From contig JAILFJ010000123.1 in the NCBI GenBank assembly GCA_024697625.1, positions 1 to 64,000 of the forward strand: 64,000 nt of DNA, in the 5' to 3' direction. The position numbers were made by a program, and so were the translations under genes. Below the pieces are notes generated by a model that made no database searches, had not been told where the DNA came from, and was given only the letters and a program-made list of their open reading frames with translations. Origin of the DNA: Oscillospiraceae bacterium. Lineage in GTDB: Bacteria > Bacillota > Clostridia > Oscillospirales > Oscillospiraceae. Position 1 is the stretch's first letter; each line of letters starts with the position of its first letter. Shown here one piece after another: positions 38,517-46,323 of this stretch.

Positions 38517-39010
38517 TGGGAAAACTGAATCGCGATAATCTGACCCTGGCACTGTGCATCGCACTTTTCCCACCGATCTGGGCTGTCCTCTCACCACACT
38601 TCGGGGTGGAAGTCGGTGCAGTCGCACTGATCTGTGCAGGAGTATACGCTACGGCAGGCAATCAGACCAGACTCGCGGTTCCGATATCGCTGGGCTTTCT
38701 GGCGGGCGACGCATGGGCGGTGCTTGCACTGCGGATGATGGCACTGTTGCCCTTTGGAGAGAGTCTCTCGGTATTCGTAACCTTATTCGTTATGGGCGGC
38801 ATTGCTGTGCTGATCTCCTCGCTTCTGCCGAAGTGTTTTTACTGCCCCGCATGGCTTTGCGGCTGGGCTGTCGGCCTCACCGTCATGGGACCGATATCGT
38901 CTGGAGAGCTCGGCAATTTGCCATTGCAGATCGGCGCAGCGATGTTGGCAGGCGTATGGTACGTCGGCGTGGCAGTGGAATGGATACATCAGAAGCTGTG
39001 CGGCAAATAG
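38513..39010 (+). CDS. Integral membrane protein (DUF1097-like)
   Basis: A 165-residue protein with about five membrane helices, Gly/Ala-rich and with a P-P-I-W-A near the start, resembling DUF1097 small inner-membrane proteins. It overlaps the regulator gene by 4 bases, so the pair is co-translated. Function unknown; perhaps a small transporter controlled by the same signal as the neighbouring fermentation operon. Confidence 0.65.
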   Translation: MMGKLNRDNLTLALCIALFPPIWAVLSPHFGVEVGAVALICAGVYATAGNQTRLAVPISLGFLAGDAWAVLALRMMALLPFGESLSVFVTLFVMGGIAVLISSLLPKCFYCPAWLCGWAVGLTVMGPISSGELGNLPLQIGAAMLAGVWYVGVAVEWIHQKLCGK

Positions 39011-39018
39011 TAAAGAAT

Positions 39019-39059
39019 CGGCTTACCGGTTGCACCTGCAGACCGGCAAGCCGTTTTTT
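39019..39059. terminator. Terminator between the membrane protein and esterase genes
   Basis: CGGCTT-ACCGGT pairs with ACCGGC-AAGCCG, followed by TTTTTT on the plus strand; the esterase stop lies at its edge. Confidence 0.85.
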
Positions 39060-39786
39060 ATGACACCGTCCATTCCAGAGCCGCGCCAAGACTCGATTGC
39101 CAATATGCCCAATCGTGCAGCCCGGGTGTCTCTGACGCTTTAACAGCTATTCCGCATTCCGCAGCCTGGCGGATGAATGATCGGTTGGCTTCCCGAAACC
39201 AGTCTCTGTCGCCCCAGGCCAGATACAGGTTTGGCTTTGCTGTCTTCTGTGAAAGCAGTGCATTCCACTTTGCCTCGGGACGCAAAGCGGCAGTGCACAG
39301 GTCTCCGGGCGGTGGCAATTCACAGATTCGAAAGAGCTGATCAGCCTTTTTCAGATCCAGCGCACCTGAGAGACTGAAGGCAGCCGAGAAGCGGGCAGGC
39401 TCGCTGAGCGCCAGGCTCAGCGCACCGAAACCGCCCATAGAAATTCCTCCGACTGCATTGTACCTTCGATTCGCCGAAATACCGCTGTATGTCCGGGCAG
39501 CCGGGAGCAGCTCGAGAAGCAGCGATGATCTTGCGTTCTCTCCCTCACCCCAGTCCAGATAAAAGCTGTTGCCCAGAGCGGGCAGCAGAATGGCGAGATG
39601 CAGTCGTTCGGAGGCCTTCAGGAGATCAAAGTTGTTCAGAATCGTTTCCGGCGTCTCTGCTGCCCCATGCAGCAGGGTCAGCAGACGTTTGGGCCGCTTT
39701 TCCCCCGACGGCAGCAGCAGTTCAGCCTGAACTCCACCGCAGAGGAATTGTGATTTTTCTTTTAAAGTAATTACATCCACTGACAT
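39058..39786 (-). CDS. Alpha/beta-hydrolase esterase (EstD/tributyrin-esterase-like)
   Basis: A 242-residue esterase: L-L-H-G-A near 40, nucleophile elbow G-I-S-M-G-G-F-G-A-L (Ser about 118), D in W-G-D-R-D-W, and late L-H-D-W-A-Y-W with the catalytic His. This is the putative-esterase/S-formylglutathione-hydrolase-like group. No signal peptide. It diverges from the 39949 operon and may act on its substrate or be independent. Confidence 0.85.
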   Translation of the reverse strand: MSVDVITLKEKSQFLCGGVQAELLLPSGEKRPKRLLTLLHGAAETPETILNNFDLLKASERLHLAILLPALGNSFYLDWGEGENARSSLLLELLPAARTYSGISANRRYNAVGGISMGGFGALSLALSEPARFSAAFSLSGALDLKKADQLFRICELPPPGDLCTAALRPEAKWNALLSQKTAKPNLYLAWGDRDWFREANRSFIRQAAECGIAVKASETPGLHDWAYWQSSLGAALEWTVS

Positions 39787-39847
39787 TTCTTTCCCTCATG
39801 TCTGTCAACTTGTACAAAAGGCGGGCCGTTTTTTTTCTCACGCATAG

Positions 39848-39888
39848 TGACAGATGTCATCACAGAGAATTCGATTCTTTTATATAAT
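39848..39888 (+). promoter_or_regulatory. Activator-type promoter of the 39949 operon
   Basis: The palindrome TGACA-GA-TGTCA (39848-39859) is centred at 39853.5 and the -10 TATAAT is at 39883-39888. With a start near 39895 the operator lies at -41.5, the class-II Crp/Fnr position. The -35 (TCACAG) is weak, as expected for an activated promoter. Confidence 0.65.
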
Positions 39889-39948
39889 ACATTTGTCAAA
39901 AATGCAACAGATTCTTTTCAAACACATCAAATTAAGGGAGGAACCCAG

Positions 39949-40899
39949 ATGAGCTACAAAATCATGGGCATTACCGCCGGACGTAAGAACAGCAACAGTG
40001 AGCTCCTGCTCAAGGCCGCTCTGATGGCCTGCGAAGAGTCAGGTGCCGATGTCCGTATGATCAATCTGCGCGACTTCAACATTCTCGACTGCAGCGGCTG
40101 CACCGCATGCACCGGGGCCATGGCCCAGGGTAAATATGTGGGCTGTACGCTTGAGAAAAAAGACGACAAGAAAAAAATCATGGATGTGATGCTCGACCAG
40201 GATGCAATCATTGTCTCTGTCCCCACCTATGACCTCATGCCCGCATCTCCATACATCACCTTTGCCCAGCGCAGCCTCAGCTATGAGACTTCTTTTTTGG
40301 AGCACATCGGCGTTATTGAGCATAAGGACCGCGTTGCCGGCCTGATCTCCGTCGGCGGCTCCACTCGCTCTTGGCAGGCCATGGCCCTTGAAGGCCTTCA
40401 GGCCACGATGTTCACAACCGACTTCAAAGTGGTCGACATGCTTTTGGCCACCCGCGTTCCTGCTCCGGCAATGTGCCTTGCAGATGATGAGCTGCTTGCC
40501 CGTGCCAGAAAAATGGGGCAGAACATCATGAAGGCCGTCGCCACCCCGCCGGAGGAGCGCGGTTGGTTGGGTGAAGAAGACATGGGCTGGTGTCCGAACT
40601 GTCATTCAAACCTTCTCGCACTTGGCGAACCCCAGTGGGACGGTCTGTATTATCCCATTGAGTGTGCGGTCTGCGGAGCGGGCGGTACGCTCGAGAAGAC
40701 AGAGGATGGCAAGTGGAAGTTTGTCATTCAGGAGAACGGGCTGCTGAAAGACCGCACAACGGTCAAAGGCCGCGCCCTTCACCTTGACGAAATCGGCGAA
40801 ACACAGATTGGTCTTTTCCGCAGTCCCGAGAAGCAGGAGAAAATTGCTGCACGCAAGAGCATGTTTGTAGAAAAAAAGTTCAAAGGTCTGGAAGACTGA
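39949..40899 (+). CDS. Flavodoxin-like NAD(P)H-dependent reductase with zinc ribbon
   Basis: A 316-residue protein: N-terminal flavodoxin fold of the NADPH-dependent FMN reductase type (G-I-T-A-G-R-K-N-S-N-S-E, C-S-G-C-T-A-C) to about 200, then a zinc ribbon (C-P-N-C and C-A-V-C, about 222-250) and a C-terminal extension. The 'C-x-x-C' in the flavodoxin domain recalls iron-sulfur flavoproteins. GGGAGG lies 8 bases before the ATG. First gene of the operon; substrate unknown. Confidence 0.78.
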   Translation: MSYKIMGITAGRKNSNSELLLKAALMACEESGADVRMINLRDFNILDCSGCTACTGAMAQGKYVGCTLEKKDDKKKIMDVMLDQDAIIVSVPTYDLMPASPYITFAQRSLSYETSFLEHIGVIEHKDRVAGLISVGGSTRSWQAMALEGLQATMFTTDFKVVDMLLATRVPAPAMCLADDELLARARKMGQNIMKAVATPPEERGWLGEEDMGWCPNCHSNLLALGEPQWDGLYYPIECAVCGAGGTLEKTEDGKWKFVIQENGLLKDRTTVKGRALHLDEIGETQIGLFRSPEKQEKIAARKSMFVEKKFKGLED

Positions 40900-40917
40900 T
40901 AAAGGAGAATGCAGACT

Positions 40918-42213
40918 ATGAATCAGACGAAGGTACATCCTTATCAGCGAAGTGTATCCATCATCGGCGTCGGCTGCACGCCCTTCATGTATACGGTAGA
41001 CAAGGAGGAAACAAACGGTCTGACCGAAGGAGAGCTATTCGGTTATGCCGCACTTAAAGCGATGGAGGATGCCGGGGTCAACCCGCAGGACGTGGACTTT
41101 TACTTTCACGGCGAGGCGAGCCCCCTCAACGGTTCCAACTACCTCACGCCCAACATCCACGTAACCAACTGGTTTGGCATGAAGGGCAAAGCCAGCATCC
41201 ACCATTCCGAGGCATGCTGCACCGGCTATTATGCGGTAGAGGAAGCGGTCAATGCCGTAGCTTCCGGAAAATACGACTGCGTACTGTCCGGCTGCGTTGA
41301 GTTTGGGGACAGCCTGGCCGTCCCAAATCATCCCTACCGCCGTGAGAAGATGACCATGGACAAGTTTCTCCAGACCACTGCATGGCTCTATGACCGTGCC
41401 TACACCCGCAGTCTGATGGCCGGGCAGGAGCTGATTTATGATGACGCAGCAGAGTGGTACAAGCGCACCCGTGGTCTGACCGATGAGCAGATGGACGACA
41501 CCCTGAACTGGATGTGCATCAACAACCGCCGCAATGCATCCAAAAATCCCCTTGCCATCGAGCGCAAAACCTATGAGGAGTATGCAAAGGAAGCCGGCTT
41601 CGACAACGTCATGGACTACATGCGCTCGCCGTACAATCCAAAGATGGGTGACTTTCTGCGCGCCAGTGGTCTCGAACTGAAGTGTGATGGCGCCGCAGCC
41701 GTAGTCGTCTGCGCTACCGAGCTGGTGGACAGGTACATGGGCAACAGAAGTCACAAGCCGATCGAAGTGCTCGGTATCGGCTGTGCAGCCTGCGAGGCCA
41801 CGACTCCTCACTTCGAGGTTCGGGCTACCGAGGAGGCAGTGCGGCAGGTTTATGAGGTTACCGGTGTCAGGCCTGAGGAGATTGACATCTTCTATGCCAA
41901 TGACTTCATTGTCACTTCCCATCTTGTCGCTGCCGAAATTGCCGGCTATCTGCCCTATGGCGAGGGCTGGAAATACATCTGTGAGGGACGCACCGCTTAT
42001 GACGGTGACAAGCCCATCAACACCAATGGCGGCCGTACCTCCTTCGGTCACGCCCACGCAGCCTCGGGCCTGGCAGATCTCTATGAAGCTGTGCACCAGA
42101 TGCGCGGCGAGGCAGGCGAAGGTCAGGTGAAAAAGCTTCCAAAAACCGCTATGCTTCGCGGTTATGGCGGTGCACAGAACATCTGCACCTACATTATTCG
42201 GACGAAAGACTGA
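40918..42213 (+). CDS. Thiolase-superfamily protein (SCP2/lyase-like)
   Basis: A 431-residue thiolase-like protein. E-A-C-C-T-G near 100 is the nucleophile Cys, and N-T-N-G-G-R-T-S-F-G-H-A-H-A-A-S-G carries the catalytic His. The second catalytic Cys motif (C-x-G-G-G) is replaced by G-Y-G-G-A-Q-N, as in SCP2-thiolase-like proteins (for example steroid side-chain lyases paired with DUF35) rather than true thiolases. ATG 40918 has AAAGGAG 10 bases upstream. Next to a DUF35 gene, its usual partner. Confidence 0.82.
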   Translation: MNQTKVHPYQRSVSIIGVGCTPFMYTVDKEETNGLTEGELFGYAALKAMEDAGVNPQDVDFYFHGEASPLNGSNYLTPNIHVTNWFGMKGKASIHHSEACCTGYYAVEEAVNAVASGKYDCVLSGCVEFGDSLAVPNHPYRREKMTMDKFLQTTAWLYDRAYTRSLMAGQELIYDDAAEWYKRTRGLTDEQMDDTLNWMCINNRRNASKNPLAIERKTYEEYAKEAGFDNVMDYMRSPYNPKMGDFLRASGLELKCDGAAAVVVCATELVDRYMGNRSHKPIEVLGIGCAACEATTPHFEVRATEEAVRQVYEVTGVRPEEIDIFYANDFIVTSHLVAAEIAGYLPYGEGWKYICEGRTAYDGDKPINTNGGRTSFGHAHAASGLADLYEAVHQMRGEAGEGQVKKLPKTAMLRGYGGAQNICTYIIRTKD

Positions 42214-42228
42214 GAGGGAGAAACGAAT

Positions 42229-42645
42229 ATGGCGATTCAGCTTGAAAAAGTCGTAGAGACCTTTTACGAAAACCTTGAAAAAGGTAAGATCACTGGAAAG
42301 AGATGCACCAAATGCGGCGCTGTGGAGTTTCCCCCGGTTTATGCCTGCAACTCCTGCGGTTGCTGGGATATGGAATGGGTGGAAATCAGCGGCAATGCGA
42401 AACTTCATTCTATCGTGATGCCTGCTCCCCTCTCCAACAAGCCGGAATATAAGGCAATGGGCAAGTTTGCATATGGCGAAGTGGAGCTTGAGGAAGGCAG
42501 CCGTCTCAACGCCGTAGTGCGCGGGATCAACAAGAAAAAACGCAAGGAAATTCTGGAGGCGGGCAAACTGCCCGTCCCGGTCAGAGCTGCCATCTATCAG
42601 CGTGATGGCTTCAAGACTGTGGTTTTTGACCTGGTCGAGGATTAA
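42229..42645 (+). CDS. DUF35 / Zn-ribbon OB-fold protein
   Basis: A 138-residue protein: zinc ribbon C-T-K-C-G then C-N-S-C-G near 25-45, and a C-terminal OB-fold with A-Y-G-E-V-E-L-E-E-G. DUF35 proteins bind thiolase-like enzymes and help shape CoA-thioester sites. It lies 15 bases after the thiolase-like gene. Confidence 0.9.
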   Translation: MAIQLEKVVETFYENLEKGKITGKRCTKCGAVEFPPVYACNSCGCWDMEWVEISGNAKLHSIVMPAPLSNKPEYKAMGKFAYGEVELEEGSRLNAVVRGINKKKRKEILEAGKLPVPVRAAIYQRDGFKTVVFDLVED

Positions 42646-42694
42646 AACGAAAAGCTATAATTTATTAAACTATCATAATCAGGAGGAACGTACG

Positions 42695-42934
42695 ATGGAC
42701 AGAAAAGAACTCGAAAGCAAGATCCTGGAGCTGGTTGCCATCTCCTACAAGAAGGAAGTTGAAGATCTGAGCCTTGAGACCAGTTTTAAAAATGACTTGC
42801 AGGGAGCTTCCGTGCAGATGGTAGCCCTGGTTGCCGAGATCGAGAATGAGACCGATGCGTGCATCACTCTGCAGGATGCTGCGGCATGCGAGACCATTGC
42901 TGACCTGGTTGACGTTGTCGAACAGGAACTCTGA
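42695..42934 (+). CDS. Acyl carrier protein
   Basis: A 79-residue acidic ACP: helices I-IV with the prosthetic-group site L-Q-G-A-S-V-Q-M, where the usual D-S-L is A-S-V, so Ser is kept but its preceding Asp is changed. It would carry acyl intermediates as phosphopantetheine thioesters, unusual in a catabolic operon. AGGAGG lies just upstream. Confidence 0.82.
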   Translation: MDRKELESKILELVAISYKKEVEDLSLETSFKNDLQGASVQMVALVAEIENETDACITLQDAAACETIADLVDVVEQEL

Positions 42935-42941
42935 AAATCAG

Positions 42942-42973
42942 GCCGGACAGTCTCTTGCGCTGTCCGGCATTTT
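42942..42973 (+). terminator. Intra-operon attenuator after the ACP gene
   Basis: GCCGGACAG (42942-42950) pairs with CTGTCCGGC (42960-42968), followed by ATTTT, before the phosphate acyltransferase gene. It probably lowers expression of the downstream genes relative to ACP. Confidence 0.65.
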
Positions 42974-42985
42974 AGGAGAAACAAC

Positions 42986-44008
42986 ATGAGTATTTTGGAT
43001 ACCATTTATGCCAGAGCAAAGGAAAATCCTCAGAAAGTAGCCTTTCCGGAAGCCACCAATGAAAAAATGATGCAGGCTGCCTACGAAGCTGGACGCGATG
43101 GATATATCTACCCCGTACTGGTCGGCGACAGCCAGCAGCTTTGCACACTCGCTGCCGAACGCGGATACGATGCAGCAGTGTTCACCTTTGTCGATTTGAA
43201 TGACGAAGTCTACAGGCAGAAGATCATCGCGTCCTATGTTGCCCTTGAGGATACGCGTCTGAAGGAAAAGGCACTGGCACGCCGTATGCAGGACCCGCTT
43301 TACTATGCCATGGCTATGCAGAAGGTAGGCGAAGTCGCCGTCACATTTGCGGGCATCGATAATACGACTGGTGATGTACTGCTGGCCGGACAGATGATGA
43401 TTGGCCTTAAACCGGGAATCAGCACAGTTTCGAGCATCGGGCTCTGTGATATTCCGGGATTCGTGGGAAGCGAAGGCTCCCTTCTCGCGATTGGCGACAG
43501 TGCCGTCTGTACCAATCCCAATCCCGAGCAGCTTGCGGACATCGGTATTTCCGCCTGTGAGACTGTCGAGAGTCTTTTGGGCTGGGAACCGCGCTGCGCC
43601 TTCGTCTGCTATTCCACCCTTGGTAGCGGACAGGGCGAACTGATCGACAAGGTCACTGAGGCAGTGAAAATCGCTCAGCAAAAGCGTCCCGATCTTGCTA
43701 TTGATGGGGAATTTCAATTTGATGCCGCCATCAGCCCCAAAGTAGCTGCCAAGAAAGTCAAGCGTGACAGCAAAGTGGCCGGTCGCGCCAATGTGGTCAT
43801 CTGGCCCGATCTGAATGTCGGCAACGTCGCCGTCAAGCTCATCCAGCAGTTTGGCCACGCTGATGCCTACGGGCCGATGCTGCAGGGTTTCAACAGCGTT
43901 GTCTGTGACTGCTCACGCGGTGCGCCCGTCTCCGAGATAAAAGGCAACATTATCATCTCAGCGGTGCGTGCAGCAGGAATGAATAACAGAGGAGAAAACA
44001 GAGCATGA
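42986..44008 (+). CDS. Phosphate acyltransferase (Pta/Ptb-type)
   Basis: A 340-residue enzyme of the phosphate acetyl/butyryltransferase family (P-E-A-T-N-E-K, G-D-V-L-L-A-G-Q-M, and D-G-E-F-Q-F-D-A-A). It interconverts acyl-CoA (or acyl-ACP) and acyl-phosphate. It overlaps the kinase gene by 4 bases. Together they allow ATP formation, or the reverse activation of a carboxylate. Which acyl group is not shown. Confidence 0.9.
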   Translation: MSILDTIYARAKENPQKVAFPEATNEKMMQAAYEAGRDGYIYPVLVGDSQQLCTLAAERGYDAAVFTFVDLNDEVYRQKIIASYVALEDTRLKEKALARRMQDPLYYAMAMQKVGEVAVTFAGIDNTTGDVLLAGQMMIGLKPGISTVSSIGLCDIPGFVGSEGSLLAIGDSAVCTNPNPEQLADIGISACETVESLLGWEPRCAFVCYSTLGSGQGELIDKVTEAVKIAQQKRPDLAIDGEFQFDAAISPKVAAKKVKRDSKVAGRANVVIWPDLNVGNVAVKLIQQFGHADAYGPMLQGFNSVVCDCSRGAPVSEIKGNIIISAVRAAGMNNRGENRA

Positions 44009-45117
44009 GTATTCGCGTTTTTGCGATCAATCCCGGCTCAACTTCTACAAAAATCGCACTATTTGAGGATGACAGCTGTCTCTTTTCCAAAAACGTTGCC
44101 CACGATGCAGCGGAACTGGCAAAGTATGCCGATATGTCAGCACAGCTTCCGTATCGCCGGGACATGATTCTGAGCCTGTTGGACGAGAACGGCGTCACTC
44201 TCGAGGGTGTGGATGTTTTTGTCGGCCGTGGAGGCGGACTTGTGAATATCGAAGGCGGAGTCTACGCGATCGACGAGACCGTTCTGGCCCACGCCCGCAC
44301 TTGTGCCAACGGAGTCATCCACCCTGCGACACTCGGTCCGCAGCTCGCGGATGAATTTGCTCGCCGTTTTGGAGCCAGGGCTATGGTTGTGAACCCGCCA
44401 GATACGGACGAGTTTCAGGACCTGGCGCGTATGACCGGTATCAAGGGTGTCTACCGCACCTCTCACCTGCACGCTCTGAATCTCAAGGAAACCGCGATCC
44501 GTCACGCCCGTGAGGTGCTTGGCAGGCACTATGAAGAATGCAATTTCATAGTCTGCCACATCGGTGGCGGCATATCCGTCTCTGCGCATCGCAGGGGCAA
44601 GATGGTGGACGGTAATGACATCGTCGGCGGAGACGGCCCGATGGCGCCGACGCGCTGCGGCAATGTGCCGGTCTACGGTCTGCTGGACTACATGGAGCAG
44701 GAGCATGCAGACATGAAAACCCTTCGAAATCTTGCCACACGCACCGGCGGATTTGTCAGTCATATCGGTATCTCTGATGCCGTCGAGCTGACCCGCCGTG
44801 CGGCCGAAGGCGACAGATACGCCGCCATGCTTTGGAATACGATGATCTATCAGATCGAAAAGGCCATCGGCGCAATGGCCGCTGTATTGCACGGCGAGGT
44901 CGATGGGATTCTTCTCGGCGGTGGTATGGTACACAGTAAGGATCTCGTGCAGCAGATTACCGAAACCTGCAGCTTTATTGCCCCAGTCACGGCTTATCCC
45001 GGCGAATTTGAGATGGAGGCCATGGCAGCAGGCGCAATCCGCGTTCTTCGTGGTGAAGAGAAGCTCAGAACCTACACGGGAAAAAAGGTATTTGAAGCCT
45101 TTGATTTTGCCACATGA
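44005..45117 (+). CDS. Butyrate-kinase-type acyl kinase
   Basis: A 370-residue kinase of the butyrate kinase/acetate kinase group: I-N-P-G-S-T-S-T-K near the start, G-R-G-G, H-I-G-G-G-I-S-V-S-A and D-G-N-D. The length and N-terminus match butyrate kinase (buk) better than acetate kinase. It makes ATP from acyl-phosphate. Ends with a 4-base overlap with the transporter gene. Confidence 0.92.
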   Translation: MSIRVFAINPGSTSTKIALFEDDSCLFSKNVAHDAAELAKYADMSAQLPYRRDMILSLLDENGVTLEGVDVFVGRGGGLVNIEGGVYAIDETVLAHARTCANGVIHPATLGPQLADEFARRFGARAMVVNPPDTDEFQDLARMTGIKGVYRTSHLHALNLKETAIRHAREVLGRHYEECNFIVCHIGGGISVSAHRRGKMVDGNDIVGGDGPMAPTRCGNVPVYGLLDYMEQEHADMKTLRNLATRTGGFVSHIGISDAVELTRRAAEGDRYAAMLWNTMIYQIEKAIGAMAAVLHGEVDGILLGGGMVHSKDLVQQITETCSFIAPVTAYPGEFEMEAMAAGAIRVLRGEEKLRTYTGKKVFEAFDFAT

Positions 45118-46316
45118 CAGAAAAGACCACCAACCGGACCTTGGTTCTGGTCGCAAGCTGCTTTGTTGTGCTGTGCGTCGGGTCTCTCTATGCCTGGAGC
45201 GTCTTTGCCGGACCGATGACTGAGTATCTGTCAGCTCTGACTGGCAGAGAGATCACGAGTCTCGCCATCGTCTTTACAGTTGCCAACGCTGTCGGCCCTG
45301 TCACCATGATCTCCGGCGGTGCCATCAATGACCGCCTCGGTCCCAGGCTGGTACTACTCGTCGGGGCTCTGCTCTTCGGCTTCGGTATGATTGGAGCAGG
45401 CTTCTGCAAATCCGTACCGGCACTCATCATCTGCTACGGTCTTGGCGTCGGTCTCGGCAATGGCATGATCTACGGGACCGTCGTCTCCAACGCCGTCAAG
45501 TTACTTCCAGATAAAAGCGGCTTTGTCGGCGGTCTGACTACCGCCTGCTATGGAGGCAGCTCAATCCTGATCCCGCCTGTTGCCAACGCTCTCATGCAGC
45601 ACATGGGAGTAACTGCTGCTTTCCGGTTGCTTGGTACGGTGATGCTGGTTGTACTCTGCTCTGCAGCCTTTGTCATGCAAAAGGCACCGGATGCTGCTCC
45701 AAAAGCGGGCGGCAGTACGGGTAAGGACTTCACCTGGCGGGAGATGATCCGTCAGAAAAGCTTTATCCTTATGCTGTTGACGCTTTGCTGCGGCGCCTTC
45801 GCAGGGATGATGTTTATCTCTCAGGCAGCGGTAATTGCCAGGAATATGATGGGTTTTTCCCCGACCAGAGCAGCTGCTGCTGTCTCGCTGCTGGCGCTGT
45901 TCAATACGCTCGGTCGTCTCGCCGCAGGAAGCCTGTCCGACCGTCTCGGAGCAGTAGGAACACTGCGCATCACTTTTGCCGTATCGGCACTGGCGGGTGT
46001 TCTGCTTTTCCTTTGCTCAGAAAGCCGTGACATCCTGTTTTATACTGGGATAGCCCTTACGGGTTTCAGCTTTGGCAGCATCATGGGGATTTATCCCGGC
46101 TTTACAGCCTCCCGTTTCGGCCGGAAAAACAACAGTGTCAACTACGGTATTATGTTTATCGGATTCTCCCTGGCCGGTCTTTTCGGGCCGAGCCTGATGA
46201 ACGCCCTGCACAGCTCAACCGGTCGCTACCAGCCCGCCTTTCTCGTCTCTGCCGGGCTCGCACTGCTGGGTGAAGTGTTACTTGCGTTCATGAAAAATCA
46301 AACCAGACAGGGGTAA
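45114..46316 (+). CDS. OFA-type major facilitator transporter
   Basis: A 400-residue MFS protein with 12 hydrophobic segments, opening C-F-V-V-L-C-V-G-S-L-Y-A-W-S-V-F as oxalate/formate antiporter (OFA) family members do, with the loop G-x-x-x-D-R-L-G. It probably carries a carboxylate in or out for this operon. Confidence 0.88.
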   Translation: MTEKTTNRTLVLVASCFVVLCVGSLYAWSVFAGPMTEYLSALTGREITSLAIVFTVANAVGPVTMISGGAINDRLGPRLVLLVGALLFGFGMIGAGFCKSVPALIICYGLGVGLGNGMIYGTVVSNAVKLLPDKSGFVGGLTTACYGGSSILIPPVANALMQHMGVTAAFRLLGTVMLVVLCSAAFVMQKAPDAAPKAGGSTGKDFTWREMIRQKSFILMLLTLCCGAFAGMMFISQAAVIARNMMGFSPTRAAAAVSLLALFNTLGRLAAGSLSDRLGAVGTLRITFAVSALAGVLLFLCSESRDILFYTGIALTGFSFGSIMGIYPGFTASRFGRKNNSVNYGIMFIGFSLAGLFGPSLMNALHSSTGRYQPAFLVSAGLALLGEVLLAFMKNQTRQG

Positions 46317-46323
46317 ACCGCAA

